64,000 bases of DNA, taken from NCBI RefSeq assembly GCF_004331415.1, contig NZ_SJOP01000020.1, positions 1 to 64,000 on the forward strand, given 5' to 3'. Every line of letters begins with the position of its first letter. Position 1 is the stretch's first letter. The DNA comes from Kosakonia quasisacchari. Lineage in GTDB: Bacteria > Pseudomonadota > Gammaproteobacteria > Enterobacterales > Enterobacteriaceae. Below, piece after piece: positions 1-7,631 of the stretch. The notes beneath the pieces are model-generated. The model made no database searches. It was not told the origin of the DNA and saw only the letters and a list, made by a program, of their open reading frames with translations. Position numbers and translations under genes: made by a program.

Positions 1-1372
1 AGCGTGCAGCACGCTGCAATATGGTCGCCGAAGGCTGGCGTTGCAGGAAACGCATCCGCAGCATCATCATTATCGCCGCCGAGGTCAGGCCAATAATAAA
101 GCCCATCCAGAAGCCCGCTGGCCCCATTCTGTCGACCACGAGATCCGTTAACGCCAGCGTGTAACCTACTGGTAAACCCAGCACCCAATAGGCAATAAAA
201 GTGATAAAAAAGATCGAGCGCGTATCTTTATAACCACGCAGGATGCCGCTGCCAATCACCTGAATGGAATCGGAAATTTGGTAAATCGCCGCCAGCAACA
301 TCAAGTGTGATGCCAGCGCCACTACCTCCGGATTCTCGTTGTAGAGCAGGGCAATATGTTCGCGCATTAATGCGGTAAAAATTGCCGTCAGCGCCGCCAT
401 GCAAACACCGACGATTAACCCTGTGCGCGCCGATGTTTTCGCCTCCAGCGTTGAGCCTTGCCCAAGGCGAAAACCGACGCGAATAGTGACTGCCGCCGCC
501 AGCGACATCGGCAGAACAAACATTAGCGAACTGAAATTAAGCGCGATTTGATGTCCGGCGACATCGACAATACCCAGTGGCGAAACGAGCAGTGCCACCA
601 CGGCAAACAGTGTCACCTCGAAAAAAAGCGCCAGTGCAATGGGCAGCCCGAGCTGAGTTAGACGTTTTAACACCGCGAAATCAGGTTTGGCAAAACGTTG
701 CATCTCTTGAATATCACGCATCGCGCGGGCGCGTTTGACGTACAGGCGCATGCAGATAAACATCACCCAATACACGGATGCCGTTGCCACACCGCAGCCC
801 ACACCGCCGAGTTCTGGCATACCGAAATGGCCGTAAATAAAGATGTAGTTCACCGGGATATTCACCAGCAGGCCGACAAACCCCATCAACATGCCCGGGA
901 TCGTGCGGGCGAGGCCTTCGCACTGATTACGCATCACCTGGAAAAAGAGATAGCCCGGCGCGCCCCACATTAACGCGCGCAAAAAACGCACGGCTTTATC
1001 TGCCAGTTGTGGGTCGATATTATGCATGGCGTAAATAATATGACCGGCATTCCACAGCACAATCATGATCAACACCGCGACTACGCCCGCCAGCCAGAAT
1101 CCCTGGCCAACCTGATGGGCAATTCTGTCGCGACGTCCAGAACCATTTAACTGGGCAATCACTGGCGTCATCGCCAGCAGCAGGCCGTGACCAAACAGAA
1201 TAGCGGGAAACCAGATGGACGTCCCGATTGCCACCGCCGCCATATCCGTGGCGCTGTAGCCGCCGGCCATGACCGTATCAACGAAACCCATGGCTGTCTG
1301 GGCGACCTGCGCGAAAATAACCGGCACGGCGAGCGCCAGTAATTGACCCGCTTCTCTCACATACTTCTGCAC
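1..1372 (-). CDS. mdtK: Multidrug efflux transporter MdtK (MATE family), lacks only its last stop-codon bases
   Basis: Inner-membrane MATE antiporter that exports cationic drugs and fluoroquinolones using Na+ or H+ gradients. The reading frame starts with GTG at 1372 (protein begins QKYVREAGQLLALAVP after the initiator) and runs 457 codons to RAAR at the window edge, so only the last two bases of the stop codon are missing. The length equals E. coli MdtK. Twelve hydrophobic helices and conserved stretches such as VIAQLNGSGRR and NIPVNYIFIYGHFGMPELGG support the family. It is divergent from ribE, as in E. coli. The GTG start follows homology with the E. coli N-terminus MQKY. Confidence 0.95.
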   Translation of the reverse strand, partial: MQKYVREAGQLLALAVPVIFAQVAQTAMGFVDTVMAGGYSATDMAAVAIGTSIWFPAILFGHGLLLAMTPVIAQLNGSGRRDRIAHQVGQGFWLAGVVAVLIMIVLWNAGHIIYAMHNIDPQLADKAVRFLRALMWGAPGYLFFQVMRNQCEGLARTIPGMLMGFVGLLVNIPVNYIFIYGHFGMPELGGVGCGVATASVYWVMFICMRLYVKRARAMRDIQEMQRFAKPDFAVLKRLTQLGLPIALALFFEVTLFAVVALLVSPLGIVDVAGHQIALNFSSLMFVLPMSLAAAVTIRVGFRLGQGSTLEAKTSARTGLIVGVCMAALTAIFTALMREHIALLYNENPEVVALASHLMLLAAIYQISDSIQVIGSGILRGYKDTRSIFFITFIAYWVLGLPVGYTLALTDLVVDRMGPAGFWMGFIIGLTSAAIMMMLRMRFLQRQPSATILQRAAR

Positions 1373-1687
1373 GTAGAACACCTTTATCTTGTTGTTATAA
1401 GAAAGAATGGAACGACTAATCAGGAAGGAGTTTTTCCTTGTGCTAAAAAGGATGCCGCACAGCGATGAGTGCGACATGTGTACAAATATTACCTGCTTAA
1501 GCCTGTTTTTGCCATGCCAGTCATAAAGCAAAGTTATCTTTTAGCACGCGGCGCTACGCTTACCTTCTCGCCAGAGCGGCGGGAAAAAGGGCGGCAGGGC
1601 GATTGAAACTGGCAAGGGTAAATTTCACCTGTTATTGTGCGTAAAGAACACGGTAATGGCCGTATGAATGGAACAGGAGTGGTAAGC
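1373..1687. other. mdtK-ribE divergent intergenic region
   Basis: About 315 bases between two divergent genes. It must hold the promoters of mdtK and ribE. I checked the ribE leader for the conserved FMN riboswitch blocks and do not see them; in E. coli that riboswitch controls ribB instead. An AGGAG ribosome site at 1675-1679 lies 8 bases before the ribE ATG. I see no other gene or clear element. Confidence 0.5.
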
Positions 1688-2329
1688 ATGTTTACGGGTA
1701 TTGTACAAGGCACGGCGAAACTGGTGGCAATTGATGATAAACCCAATTTCCGCACTCACGTTGTTGAGCTGCCTGAGACGATGCTGGATGGTATTGAGAC
1801 TGGCGCTTCCATTGCCAATAATGGTTGCTGCCTGACAGTGACGGCGATTAATGGCAGCCATATTAGTTTCGATCTGATGAAAGAGACGCTGCGTATCACC
1901 AACCTCGGCGATCTGAATGTGGGCGACACGGTAAACGTTGAGCGCGCAGCAAAATTCAGTGATGAAATTGGCGGTCATTTAATGTCAGGTCATATCATGA
2001 CCACTGCCGAAATAGTTAAAATTCTCACCTCGGAAAATAACCGCCAGATCTGGTTCAAAGTGCAGGATCCAGCGCTGATGAAATATATTTTGTACAAAGG
2101 ATTTATTGGCATTGACGGGATAAGTCTGACGGTAGGTGAAGTCACCAGTAGCCGGTTCTGTGTGCATTTGATCCCGGAAACGTTGCAGCGCACGACACTT
2201 GGCGCGAAAAAACTGGGGCATCGCGTGAATATCGAAATCGACCCGCAAACGCAGGCAGTTGTCGACACCGTGGAGCGCGTACTGGCCTCGAAAGAAGCGG
2301 CGATCGTCGCAGCAGCCAGCGAAGAGTAA
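1688..2329 (+). CDS. ribE: Riboflavin synthase alpha chain
   Basis: Converts two molecules of 6,7-dimethyl-8-ribityllumazine into riboflavin and a pyrimidinedione, the last step of vitamin B2 synthesis; works as a cytosolic trimer. The 213-residue length equals E. coli RibE (also called RibC). It shows the classical N-terminus MFTGIVQG and two tandem lumazine-binding barrels: the first with GASIANNGCCLTV near residues 39-51, the second with GIDGISLTV near 141-149. An in-frame upstream ATG exists at 1637, but the AGGAG at 1675-1679 and the homologous N-terminus select the ATG at 1688. It is convergent with cfa and ends in a shared terminator. Confidence 0.97.
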   Translation: MFTGIVQGTAKLVAIDDKPNFRTHVVELPETMLDGIETGASIANNGCCLTVTAINGSHISFDLMKETLRITNLGDLNVGDTVNVERAAKFSDEIGGHLMSGHIMTTAEIVKILTSENNRQIWFKVQDPALMKYILYKGFIGIDGISLTVGEVTSSRFCVHLIPETLQRTTLGAKKLGHRVNIEIDPQTQAVVDTVERVLASKEAAIVAAASEE

Positions 2330-2330
2330 A

Positions 2331-2358
2331 AATAAACCCCGGCATGCCGGGGTTTATT
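2331..2358. terminator. Bidirectional terminator between ribE and cfa
   Basis: Perfect hairpin with arms AATAAACCCCGGC and GCCGGGGTTTATT, followed by a run of T on the plus strand and preceded by A on the other side. It can therefore stop both ribE and the convergent cfa. Confidence 0.9.
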
Positions 2359-2361
2359 TTT

Positions 2362-3510
2362 TTAACGCGCTACGCGTAATCCGTGTTCAATACCCCGGCT
2401 AAAAACCACCTGCCAGAGCTGAATATCGCGCGCACGAAACGCCCCTGCACAGGCATTGAGATAATAGCTGAACATCCGTTTAAAGCGTTCCGAGTAGTTG
2501 TCGGCGATTTCCGGCCAACTATTAAGAAAACGCTCATGCCACGCCATCAACGTACGGTCATAATCCGCGCCGAAATTGTGCCAGTCTTCCATCACAAAAT
2601 GTGATTCGCTGGCATCCGCAATCTGTCGCACAGAAGGCAGGCAGCCATTCGGGAAAATGTAGCGGTTGATCCACGGATCAACACTGTGATCGGTACGTTT
2701 TGAGCCGATGGTGTGCAGTAAAAAAATGCCATCGGGTTTCAGGTTACGATCGACGACGCGGAAGTAGGTCGCGTAGTTTTTTGGCCCGACATGTTCAAAC
2801 ATACCAACGGAGACAATGCGGTCAAATTGCTCGTCAAGGTCGCGATAATCCTGCAAGCGAATATCGACATCCAGCCCTTCGCAACGTTTCTGCGCCAGTT
2901 TTTGCTGCTCTGCAGAAATTGTCACACCCACCACGCTGACGCCGTAATTTTGCGCCATAAACTGCGCCAGTCCACCCCATCCACAGCCAATATCCAGCAC
3001 GCGCATACCGGGTTTCAATTGCAGCTTGTCACCAATAAGCCGCAATTTTGCCCGTTGTGCGTCATCCAGCGTTTCAGCGTCTTTCCAGTAGGCGCAAGAG
3101 TATTGCATCTGCGGATCCAGCATGCGGGTAAACAGATCATTACCGAGATCGTAATGTTCTTTGCCCACAATCCAGGCCCTTTTTTTACTTTGCAGATTAA
3201 ATAATCTTGCTCCGGCAATGCGGAGTGTGTCTTTGAGATGGTGTGGAAGTTGGTTTTCCAGCCCGGCGCGCAGGACTTTGGTAAAGAATATGTCCAGGCG
3301 GGCGCAATCCCACCAGCCGTCCATATAACTTTCGCCGAGTCCGAGCGAACCTTCTTGTAAAACACGTTTGAAAAAATCAGGGTTTTTCACCTGAATATCT
3401 GACGCTGCGGGACCGTTGATGCGGATACCTGCGCGACCCAGCAGTTCGTTTGCTATACGGAACCAATTGTCATCCCGTACGCTAACTTCTTCTATACACG
3501 ATGAACTCAT
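2362..3510 (-). CDS. cfa: Cyclopropane-fatty-acyl-phospholipid synthase
   Basis: Adds a methylene group from S-adenosylmethionine across cis double bonds of membrane phospholipid acyl chains, a stationary-phase and acid-stress adaptation. 382 residues, as in E. coli. The SAM-binding motif VLDIGCGWGG lies at residues 171-180, and the conserved Cys139 sits in QYSCAYW. The frame is open 28 codons further upstream, but MSSSCIEEVS with the GGAG just before the ATG at 3510 matches the known N-terminus. A long leader carries a hairpin and a RydC pairing site (separate entries). Confidence 0.97.
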   Translation of the reverse strand: MSSSCIEEVSVRDDNWFRIANELLGRAGIRINGPAASDIQVKNPDFFKRVLQEGSLGLGESYMDGWWDCARLDIFFTKVLRAGLENQLPHHLKDTLRIAGARLFNLQSKKRAWIVGKEHYDLGNDLFTRMLDPQMQYSCAYWKDAETLDDAQRAKLRLIGDKLQLKPGMRVLDIGCGWGGLAQFMAQNYGVSVVGVTISAEQQKLAQKRCEGLDVDIRLQDYRDLDEQFDRIVSVGMFEHVGPKNYATYFRVVDRNLKPDGIFLLHTIGSKRTDHSVDPWINRYIFPNGCLPSVRQIADASESHFVMEDWHNFGADYDRTLMAWHERFLNSWPEIADNYSERFKRMFSYYLNACAGAFRARDIQLWQVVFSRGIEHGLRVAR

Positions 3511-3607
3511 AACTTCTCCATCACTCGCAGTGATCAGAACCTTCAAACAGCGTAGACGCTTTTTCGGGCTTGTGAGAAATCTCACGGTTTTCACCGTGAG
3601 GCTGATA

Positions 3608-3618
3608 TCCGACGTAGA
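3608..3618 (-). promoter_or_regulatory. RydC small-RNA pairing site in the cfa leader
   Basis: On the cfa mRNA the 11 bases UCUACGUCGGA lie 98 to 108 bases before the start codon. They can pair without interruption (one G-U) with UCCGAUGUAGA near the 5' end of RydC as I remember its sequence. In Salmonella and E. coli, RydC is known to stabilise the long cfa mRNA by pairing at about -99 to -109, so the position agrees. The rydC gene itself is not in this window. Confidence 0.65.
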
Positions 3619-3767
3619 ACAGAGGAAGGGAGAGAACCCTTGCCGAAAGGCCTTCCATGGGTAAACGGGTACAATCCGGTACCCGTTAATGCATAATATT
3701 TATCGTATTTATGAAACAGCCGAAAATGAGTATAGGCTTCAATATCGGGTGATTCAATAAAAAGCAG

Positions 3768-3779
3768 GTAGCAAGCTAA
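3768..3779. promoter_or_regulatory. SlyA-like box upstream of cfa
   Basis: GTAGCAAGCTAA differs at one base from the SlyA consensus TTAGCAAGCTAA. The site is about 260 bases upstream of the cfa start codon and just beyond the 3' end of punC. SlyA binding here is inference from the motif only. Confidence 0.35.
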
Positions 3780-3812
3780 TCACTGTGTTATTGATAGTCG
3801 CTTGCGCAATTA

Positions 3813-5009
3813 TCAATGCGATGAGGGAGCCACAACCTTTTTATCCGCCAGTTCATCCTGAGTACGGCGCTGTAGCCGATAGCCCAACGCGGCCAGTAAC
3901 ACCATTGACACCATAACACTGGTGGTGGTGAGCAGTGGCGTTGCGATTAGCCATGAGACGACCAGACTTGCCAGGAAACATAAACCCAGCTGTAGCGTAT
4001 TCTGCAATGCGGCCGCGCGGCCGGTTGCCTGCGGGAAAGGGCGCAGAGCCTGCGCGACCACGATAGGGTAAATCGCGCCGTTCGCCATTGCCATAAAGCA
4101 GAAGGGGATGAGCAGCGCGGTCAGCGAAACATCCGGCATAAAACCGACGGCCCAGGTGGCGAGGACACTTAACGCGAAAGCTCCCAGCAGCCACGGTAGC
4201 AAACGAGAACCCTGCCATTTCTGCAACGCGGCACGGCAACCGTAACCGCCCACCAAAAAGGCGATGGTTTGCGGTACATAACTGAGGCCAATAACCGATG
4301 GGCCATAACCCATTTCATGCAGAATAAACGGCGAGCCGGTCAGCCAGGCGAAGAAGCTGGCAGAGCAGGCGGCATAGATAATTACGTTTCCGCGGTAGTC
4401 CCGAGCGCACAGCAGGTCCATAAATGTCAGCGGTTGTTCGTGGTGTTCAATTTTCTTCGCCGGTGATTTCAGTCGCCATGCCGGGATCATCAGAATTAAC
4501 GTAATCGCCAGTAAGGTGGCGAAAATGGCCTGCCAGTTGAAATGCGCAAGGATCCAGGCGCCCAGCAACGGTGCCAGCGCTGGCGTCAAACCCACGAGCG
4601 GCATAATGGTGGCGAAGATGCGATTGACGCGATGCGCAGGGTAGTTATCCGTCACCAGCGCCTGCCAGCTTACCGTGGCGGCGCAGACCCCCACGGCTTG
4701 CACAAAACGCAGCACCAGTAACAAGGTTGCATCGCGTACCCATAATGTTCCAAGACAGCCCAGCGCAAAAATCGCCAGCCCGGCCAGTAAAACCGGCTTG
4801 CGACCATAGCGATCTGATAGCGGCCCCCATACCAATTGCGCAATGGCAAAGCCCGCCAGAAACAGGCTTAAAGTTGCGCTAACCACCGCAGACGATGTGT
4901 GTAAATCTTGCTGTATCGCGCTGAAGGCGGGGAGGTACATATCAGTGGCTAAAAAGCCGAGCACGCTTAATCCCGCGAGCCAGACTAAAAATCCGTTGCC
5001 AGGTTGCAT
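3813..5009 (-). CDS. punC: Purine nucleoside efflux transporter PunC (MFS)
   Basis: Inner-membrane major-facilitator protein of the Bcr/CflA drug-resistance branch; in E. coli PunC (formerly YdhC) transports purine nucleosides under control of PunR. 398 residues with twelve predicted helices, close to the E. coli length of 403. The motif GPLSDRYGRKPVLL in the loop after helix 2 is the MFS signature, and FLATDMYLPAF near the N-terminus is typical of Bcr/CflA proteins. It is divergent from the LysR gene punR, with 111 bases between the two starts, the standard layout of a LysR regulator and its target. Confidence 0.92.
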   Translation of the reverse strand: MQPGNGFLVWLAGLSVLGFLATDMYLPAFSAIQQDLHTSSAVVSATLSLFLAGFAIAQLVWGPLSDRYGRKPVLLAGLAIFALGCLGTLWVRDATLLLVLRFVQAVGVCAATVSWQALVTDNYPAHRVNRIFATIMPLVGLTPALAPLLGAWILAHFNWQAIFATLLAITLILMIPAWRLKSPAKKIEHHEQPLTFMDLLCARDYRGNVIIYAACSASFFAWLTGSPFILHEMGYGPSVIGLSYVPQTIAFLVGGYGCRAALQKWQGSRLLPWLLGAFALSVLATWAVGFMPDVSLTALLIPFCFMAMANGAIYPIVVAQALRPFPQATGRAAALQNTLQLGLCFLASLVVSWLIATPLLTTTSVMVSMVLLAALGYRLQRRTQDELADKKVVAPSSH

Positions 5010-5060
5010 TAGGGTTTCTCTTTATTGCAGGTAATCAGGGCTGTCGAGTGTAAGGAGTGC

Positions 5061-5083
5061 ATTAGCGCTTGTGAAACGCTAAT
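5061..5083. promoter_or_regulatory. Candidate PunR operator
   Basis: Inverted repeat with 7-base arms ATTAGCG and CGCTAAT separated by 9 bases, in the middle of the divergent punC-punR intergenic region. The size and dyad shape fit a LysR-type recognition site. Assignment to PunR rests on position. Confidence 0.5.
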
Positions 5084-5120
5084 ATTTGCGTAGTGGTTTC
5101 AAAATTTTTGCAGGCAGATT

Positions 5121-6032
5121 ATGTGGTCAGAATATTCGCTGGAAGTGGTTGATGCTGTAGCGCGTAATGGCAGTTTTAGCGGTGCGGCGCAGGAGTTACA
5201 TCGTGTACCTTCTGCGGTGAGCTATACCGTGCGGCAGCTTGAAGAGTGGCTTGCTGTTCCGCTGTTTGAGCGCCGTCATCGGGATGTAGAACTCACGCCT
5301 GCCGGGGTCTGGTTTTTGAAAGAAGGGCGAGCTGTTATCAAAAAAATGCAGGTCACTCGTCAGCAGTGCCAGCAAATCGCCAATGGTTGGCGCGGGCAAC
5401 TGGCGATTGCCGTCGACAACATTGTAAAACCTGAACGCACCCGGCAATTGATCGTCGATTTCTATCGCCATTTCAGTGATGTTGAGTTGCAGGTCTATCA
5501 GGAAGTCTTTAACGGAGTCTGGGATGCGCTTGCTGATGGGCGGGTTGAACTGGCGATTGGTGCAACGCAAGCAATCCCCGTCGGTGGACGTTATGCGTTT
5601 CGTGATATGGGAATGCTGAGCTGGAAATGTGTGGTTTCCAGCCGCCATCCGTTGGCGTCGATGGCGGGCCCGCTTAGCGACGACACCTTGCGCAACTGGC
5701 CTTCACTTATCCAGGAAGATACGTCCCGTTCGTTGCCGAAACGTATTACCTGGCTGCTGGATAATCAGAAACGCGTGATTGTCCCTGATTGGGCATCATC
5801 AGAGGCTTGCTTATCTGCAGGGTTATGCGTGGGAATGGTACCGGCACACTTTGCCCGCCCGCGCCTCGACAGTGGCGACTGGGTTGCGCTGACCCTGGAA
5901 AATCCCTTCCCGGATGCGGCGTGCTGTCTGACGTGGCAACAAAATGAGGCTTCCCCAGCGTTAAACTGGCTGCTGGAATATCTGGGGGATAGTGAAACGC
6001 TGAATGACGAGTGGTTACGGGAGCCGAATTAA
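5121..6032 (+). CDS. punR: LysR-type activator of punC (PunR)
   Basis: DNA-binding regulator (formerly YdhB); in E. coli it activates punC for growth on adenosine. 303 residues against 310 in E. coli. The N-terminal winged helix-turn-helix covers about residues 1-60 (SFSGAAQELHRVPSAVSYTV, with VRQLEEWLAVPLFERR after it). The rest is the LysR effector domain. The C-terminal tail is a few residues shorter than in E. coli. It is followed, 18 bases after its stop, by the convergent purR. Confidence 0.92.
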   Translation: MWSEYSLEVVDAVARNGSFSGAAQELHRVPSAVSYTVRQLEEWLAVPLFERRHRDVELTPAGVWFLKEGRAVIKKMQVTRQQCQQIANGWRGQLAIAVDNIVKPERTRQLIVDFYRHFSDVELQVYQEVFNGVWDALADGRVELAIGATQAIPVGGRYAFRDMGMLSWKCVVSSRHPLASMAGPLSDDTLRNWPSLIQEDTSRSLPKRITWLLDNQKRVIVPDWASSEACLSAGLCVGMVPAHFARPRLDSGDWVALTLENPFPDAACCLTWQQNEASPALNWLLEYLGDSETLNDEWLREPN

Positions 6033-6050
6033 CGGCTCCGTCAGAAGCGG

Positions 6051-7076
6051 TTAGCGGCGGTAGTCGCGGAACGGGCCATCGGCCACGGAGCGGCGCTCAA
6101 CCAGGCGCGGGTGCACTTCAATAGACTGTGACTCTTCGCGCTTGTTGACGATGCGATCAAGCAGCATGGTAAACGCCGTTTCCCCCAGCGAATCTTTCGG
6201 CTGGTGAATCGTGGTCAAGGCCGGGGTAAAAAAGCGTGAGTTGCGAACATTGTCATAACCGATCAGGGAAATATCCTGCGGTACGCGTAAACCCATTTCA
6301 TCGGCAGCGCAAAGCGCGCCCATCGCCATAATGTCGCCGCCGCAAAAGACTGCGGTAGGGCGATGCGTTTGACCAAGGATTTGCTGCATTGCGCGATAGC
6401 CGGATTCCGGCTCGAAATCACCCTGTACTATCCAGTTTTCCGGCACAGTAATAAGGGCTTCTTCCATCGCTTTCATAAAGCCTGCCAGGCGGCCAGCACC
6501 CGTGTTACGCTCCAGAGGCCCGGGGATCACGCCAATATCGCGATGTCCACGATCGATAAGATAACGCCCGGCCATGTACCCGCCTTCAAAGGCGTTATCA
6601 ATAACGGAATCAGTAAAGTCGGCCTTCGATTCGCCCCAGTCCATCACCACCATGGGAATATGGCGGTACTCTTCCAGCATGCTCAATAGTGATTCCGGGT
6701 ATTCGGAACACATCACCAGTAAACCATCGACGCGCTTTTGCGCCATCATCGACAGATAAGCGCCCTGTTTTTCCAGGCTATTCCAGGCATTGCCGAGGAT
6801 TAAGGTGTAACCCTTCTGGAAGCACTTTTTCTCTATGGCTTCGATAATTTCGGCAAAATAGGCCGCTTCGCTGCTGGTTGCCAGCAAGCCGATCGATTTT
6901 GTGTGATTGACTTTCAGGCTGCGAGCGACGGCGCTGGGGGAATAGTGCAACTCTTTAATTGCCGCCCACACGGCGTTGCGTGTCTCTTCGGCGACGAAAC
7001 GGGTTTTGTTGATTACATGTGATACGGTTGTAGTTGAAACGTTTGCTCGTTTCGCTACGTCTTTAATCGTTGCCAT
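6051..7076 (-). CDS. purR: Purine repressor PurR
   Basis: LacI-family repressor of de novo purine and pyrimidine synthesis genes; binds DNA with hypoxanthine or guanine as corepressor. 341 residues, exactly the E. coli length. The helix-turn-helix and hinge occupy residues 1-60 (MATIKDVAKRANVSTTTVSH), followed by the ribose-binding-like corepressor domain ending in VERRSVADGPFRDYRR. Two PurR-type palindromes, one upstream and one within codons of the helix-turn-helix, indicate autorepression as in E. coli. Confidence 0.97.
   Translation of the reverse strand: MATIKDVAKRANVSTTTVSHVINKTRFVAEETRNAVWAAIKELHYSPSAVARSLKVNHTKSIGLLATSSEAAYFAEIIEAIEKKCFQKGYTLILGNAWNSLEKQGAYLSMMAQKRVDGLLVMCSEYPESLLSMLEEYRHIPMVVMDWGESKADFTDSVIDNAFEGGYMAGRYLIDRGHRDIGVIPGPLERNTGAGRLAGFMKAMEEALITVPENWIVQGDFEPESGYRAMQQILGQTHRPTAVFCGGDIMAMGALCAADEMGLRVPQDISLIGYDNVRNSRFFTPALTTIHQPKDSLGETAFTMLLDRIVNKREESQSIEVHPRLVERRSVADGPFRDYRR
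7033..7048. promoter_or_regulatory. PurR operator O2 inside the purR coding sequence
   Basis: On the purR coding strand GAGCAAACGTTTCAAC, with core AAACGTTT, lies over the codons for RANVS. E. coli purR has its second autoregulatory operator in the same codons, so amino-acid and operator constraints coincide here. Confidence 0.75.
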
Positions 7077-7120
7077 CAGATATCACTCCAGACCATATCA
7101 TAAGCTCCTGATAATACTTT

Positions 7121-7136
7121 AGGTAAACGTTTGCCT
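7121..7136. promoter_or_regulatory. PurR operator O1 upstream of purR
   Basis: AGGTAAACGTTTGCCT matches the 16-base PurR palindrome (ANGCAAACGTTTNCNT) at most positions. It lies 45 bases upstream of the purR start codon, as expected for the first autoregulatory operator. Confidence 0.85.
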
Positions 7137-7373
7137 TTAATCACCCTATACCCATCAAAGGGGGTGCGGTACGCCGGGAAAACGACACGGGACGTCAGGA
7201 GGGGAGTCAATGGCCGGTACGCTAATAAATTTAGCGTCGAATTTTGTCTGATCTTGAGCAAAAGGGGAAGTATTAAAACGTTTCTCCTGCGAATTCCCGC
7301 AAGATTTTTAAGATAATTTGTGCAAAAATGCGTTATCTCACTTTTTGTGGGGAAATTAAAAAGGGGAAAATTG

Positions 7374-7463
7374 ATGAGCACCGATCTGAAGTATTCTTTA
7401 GTTACTACCGTCATCGTTCTGAGCCTGATTGTTTTCGGCGGCCTGACTGCTGCACTGCATTGA
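7374..7463 (+). CDS. ynhF: Small membrane protein YnhF
   Basis: 29-residue single-helix inner-membrane protein. The translation starts MSTDLKYSLVTTVIVLSLIV and ends GGLTAALH, matching E. coli YnhF in length and in all but a few residues. One hydrophobic helix covers about residues 8-27. A ribosome site AAGGGGAAAA lies just upstream, and a strong terminator follows 8 bases after the stop codon. Its function is not known; in E. coli it is reported as a stress-responsive small protein that keeps its formyl-methionine. It sits between purR and ydhP as in E. coli. Confidence 0.93.
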   Translation: MSTDLKYSLVTTVIVLSLIVFGGLTAALH

Positions 7464-7470
7464 TCTATCG

Positions 7471-7497
7471 CGAGGGAGAGCCTTCTCCCTCGTTTTT
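7471..7497 (+). terminator. ynhF terminator
   Basis: Stem CGAGGGAGA with TCTCCCTCG, 4-base loop GCCT, then TTTTT. It ends the ynhF transcript. Confidence 0.9.
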
Positions 7498-7631
7498 CTT
7501 CCCCCCGCTATTGTTATCACTTCTGCAATAATCTTTTGTCATTCTGCTAACTTCTGTTTTTTGTGATTGCTGTCATACTTTTGACTTCAGCGACAGGGTC
7601 GCAAGTCGGCATGTCTTTTTTGGAGTGACAG

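Larger units (their letters stand above)
3511..3812 (-). other. cfa leader and promoter region
   Basis: About 300 bases between cfa and punC, both on the minus strand. In the cfa transcript a stable stem with arms CTCACGG and CCGTGAG lies at 3582-3601, directly next to the RydC complementary stretch at 3608-3618. E. coli cfa has a distal sigma70 and a proximal sigmaS promoter; I cannot place either with certainty. A near-perfect SlyA-type palindrome lies at 3768-3779. Confidence 0.5.

Noticed and set aside
1541..1687. FMN riboswitch in the ribE leader
   Set aside because: The conserved RFN blocks are not present, and in E. coli-type bacteria the riboswitch is at ribB.
7274..7290. Third PurR box between purR and ynhF (AAACGTTT core)
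   Set aside because: Flanks TTAA and CTCC do not match; the two better sites at 7033 and 7121 explain autoregulation.
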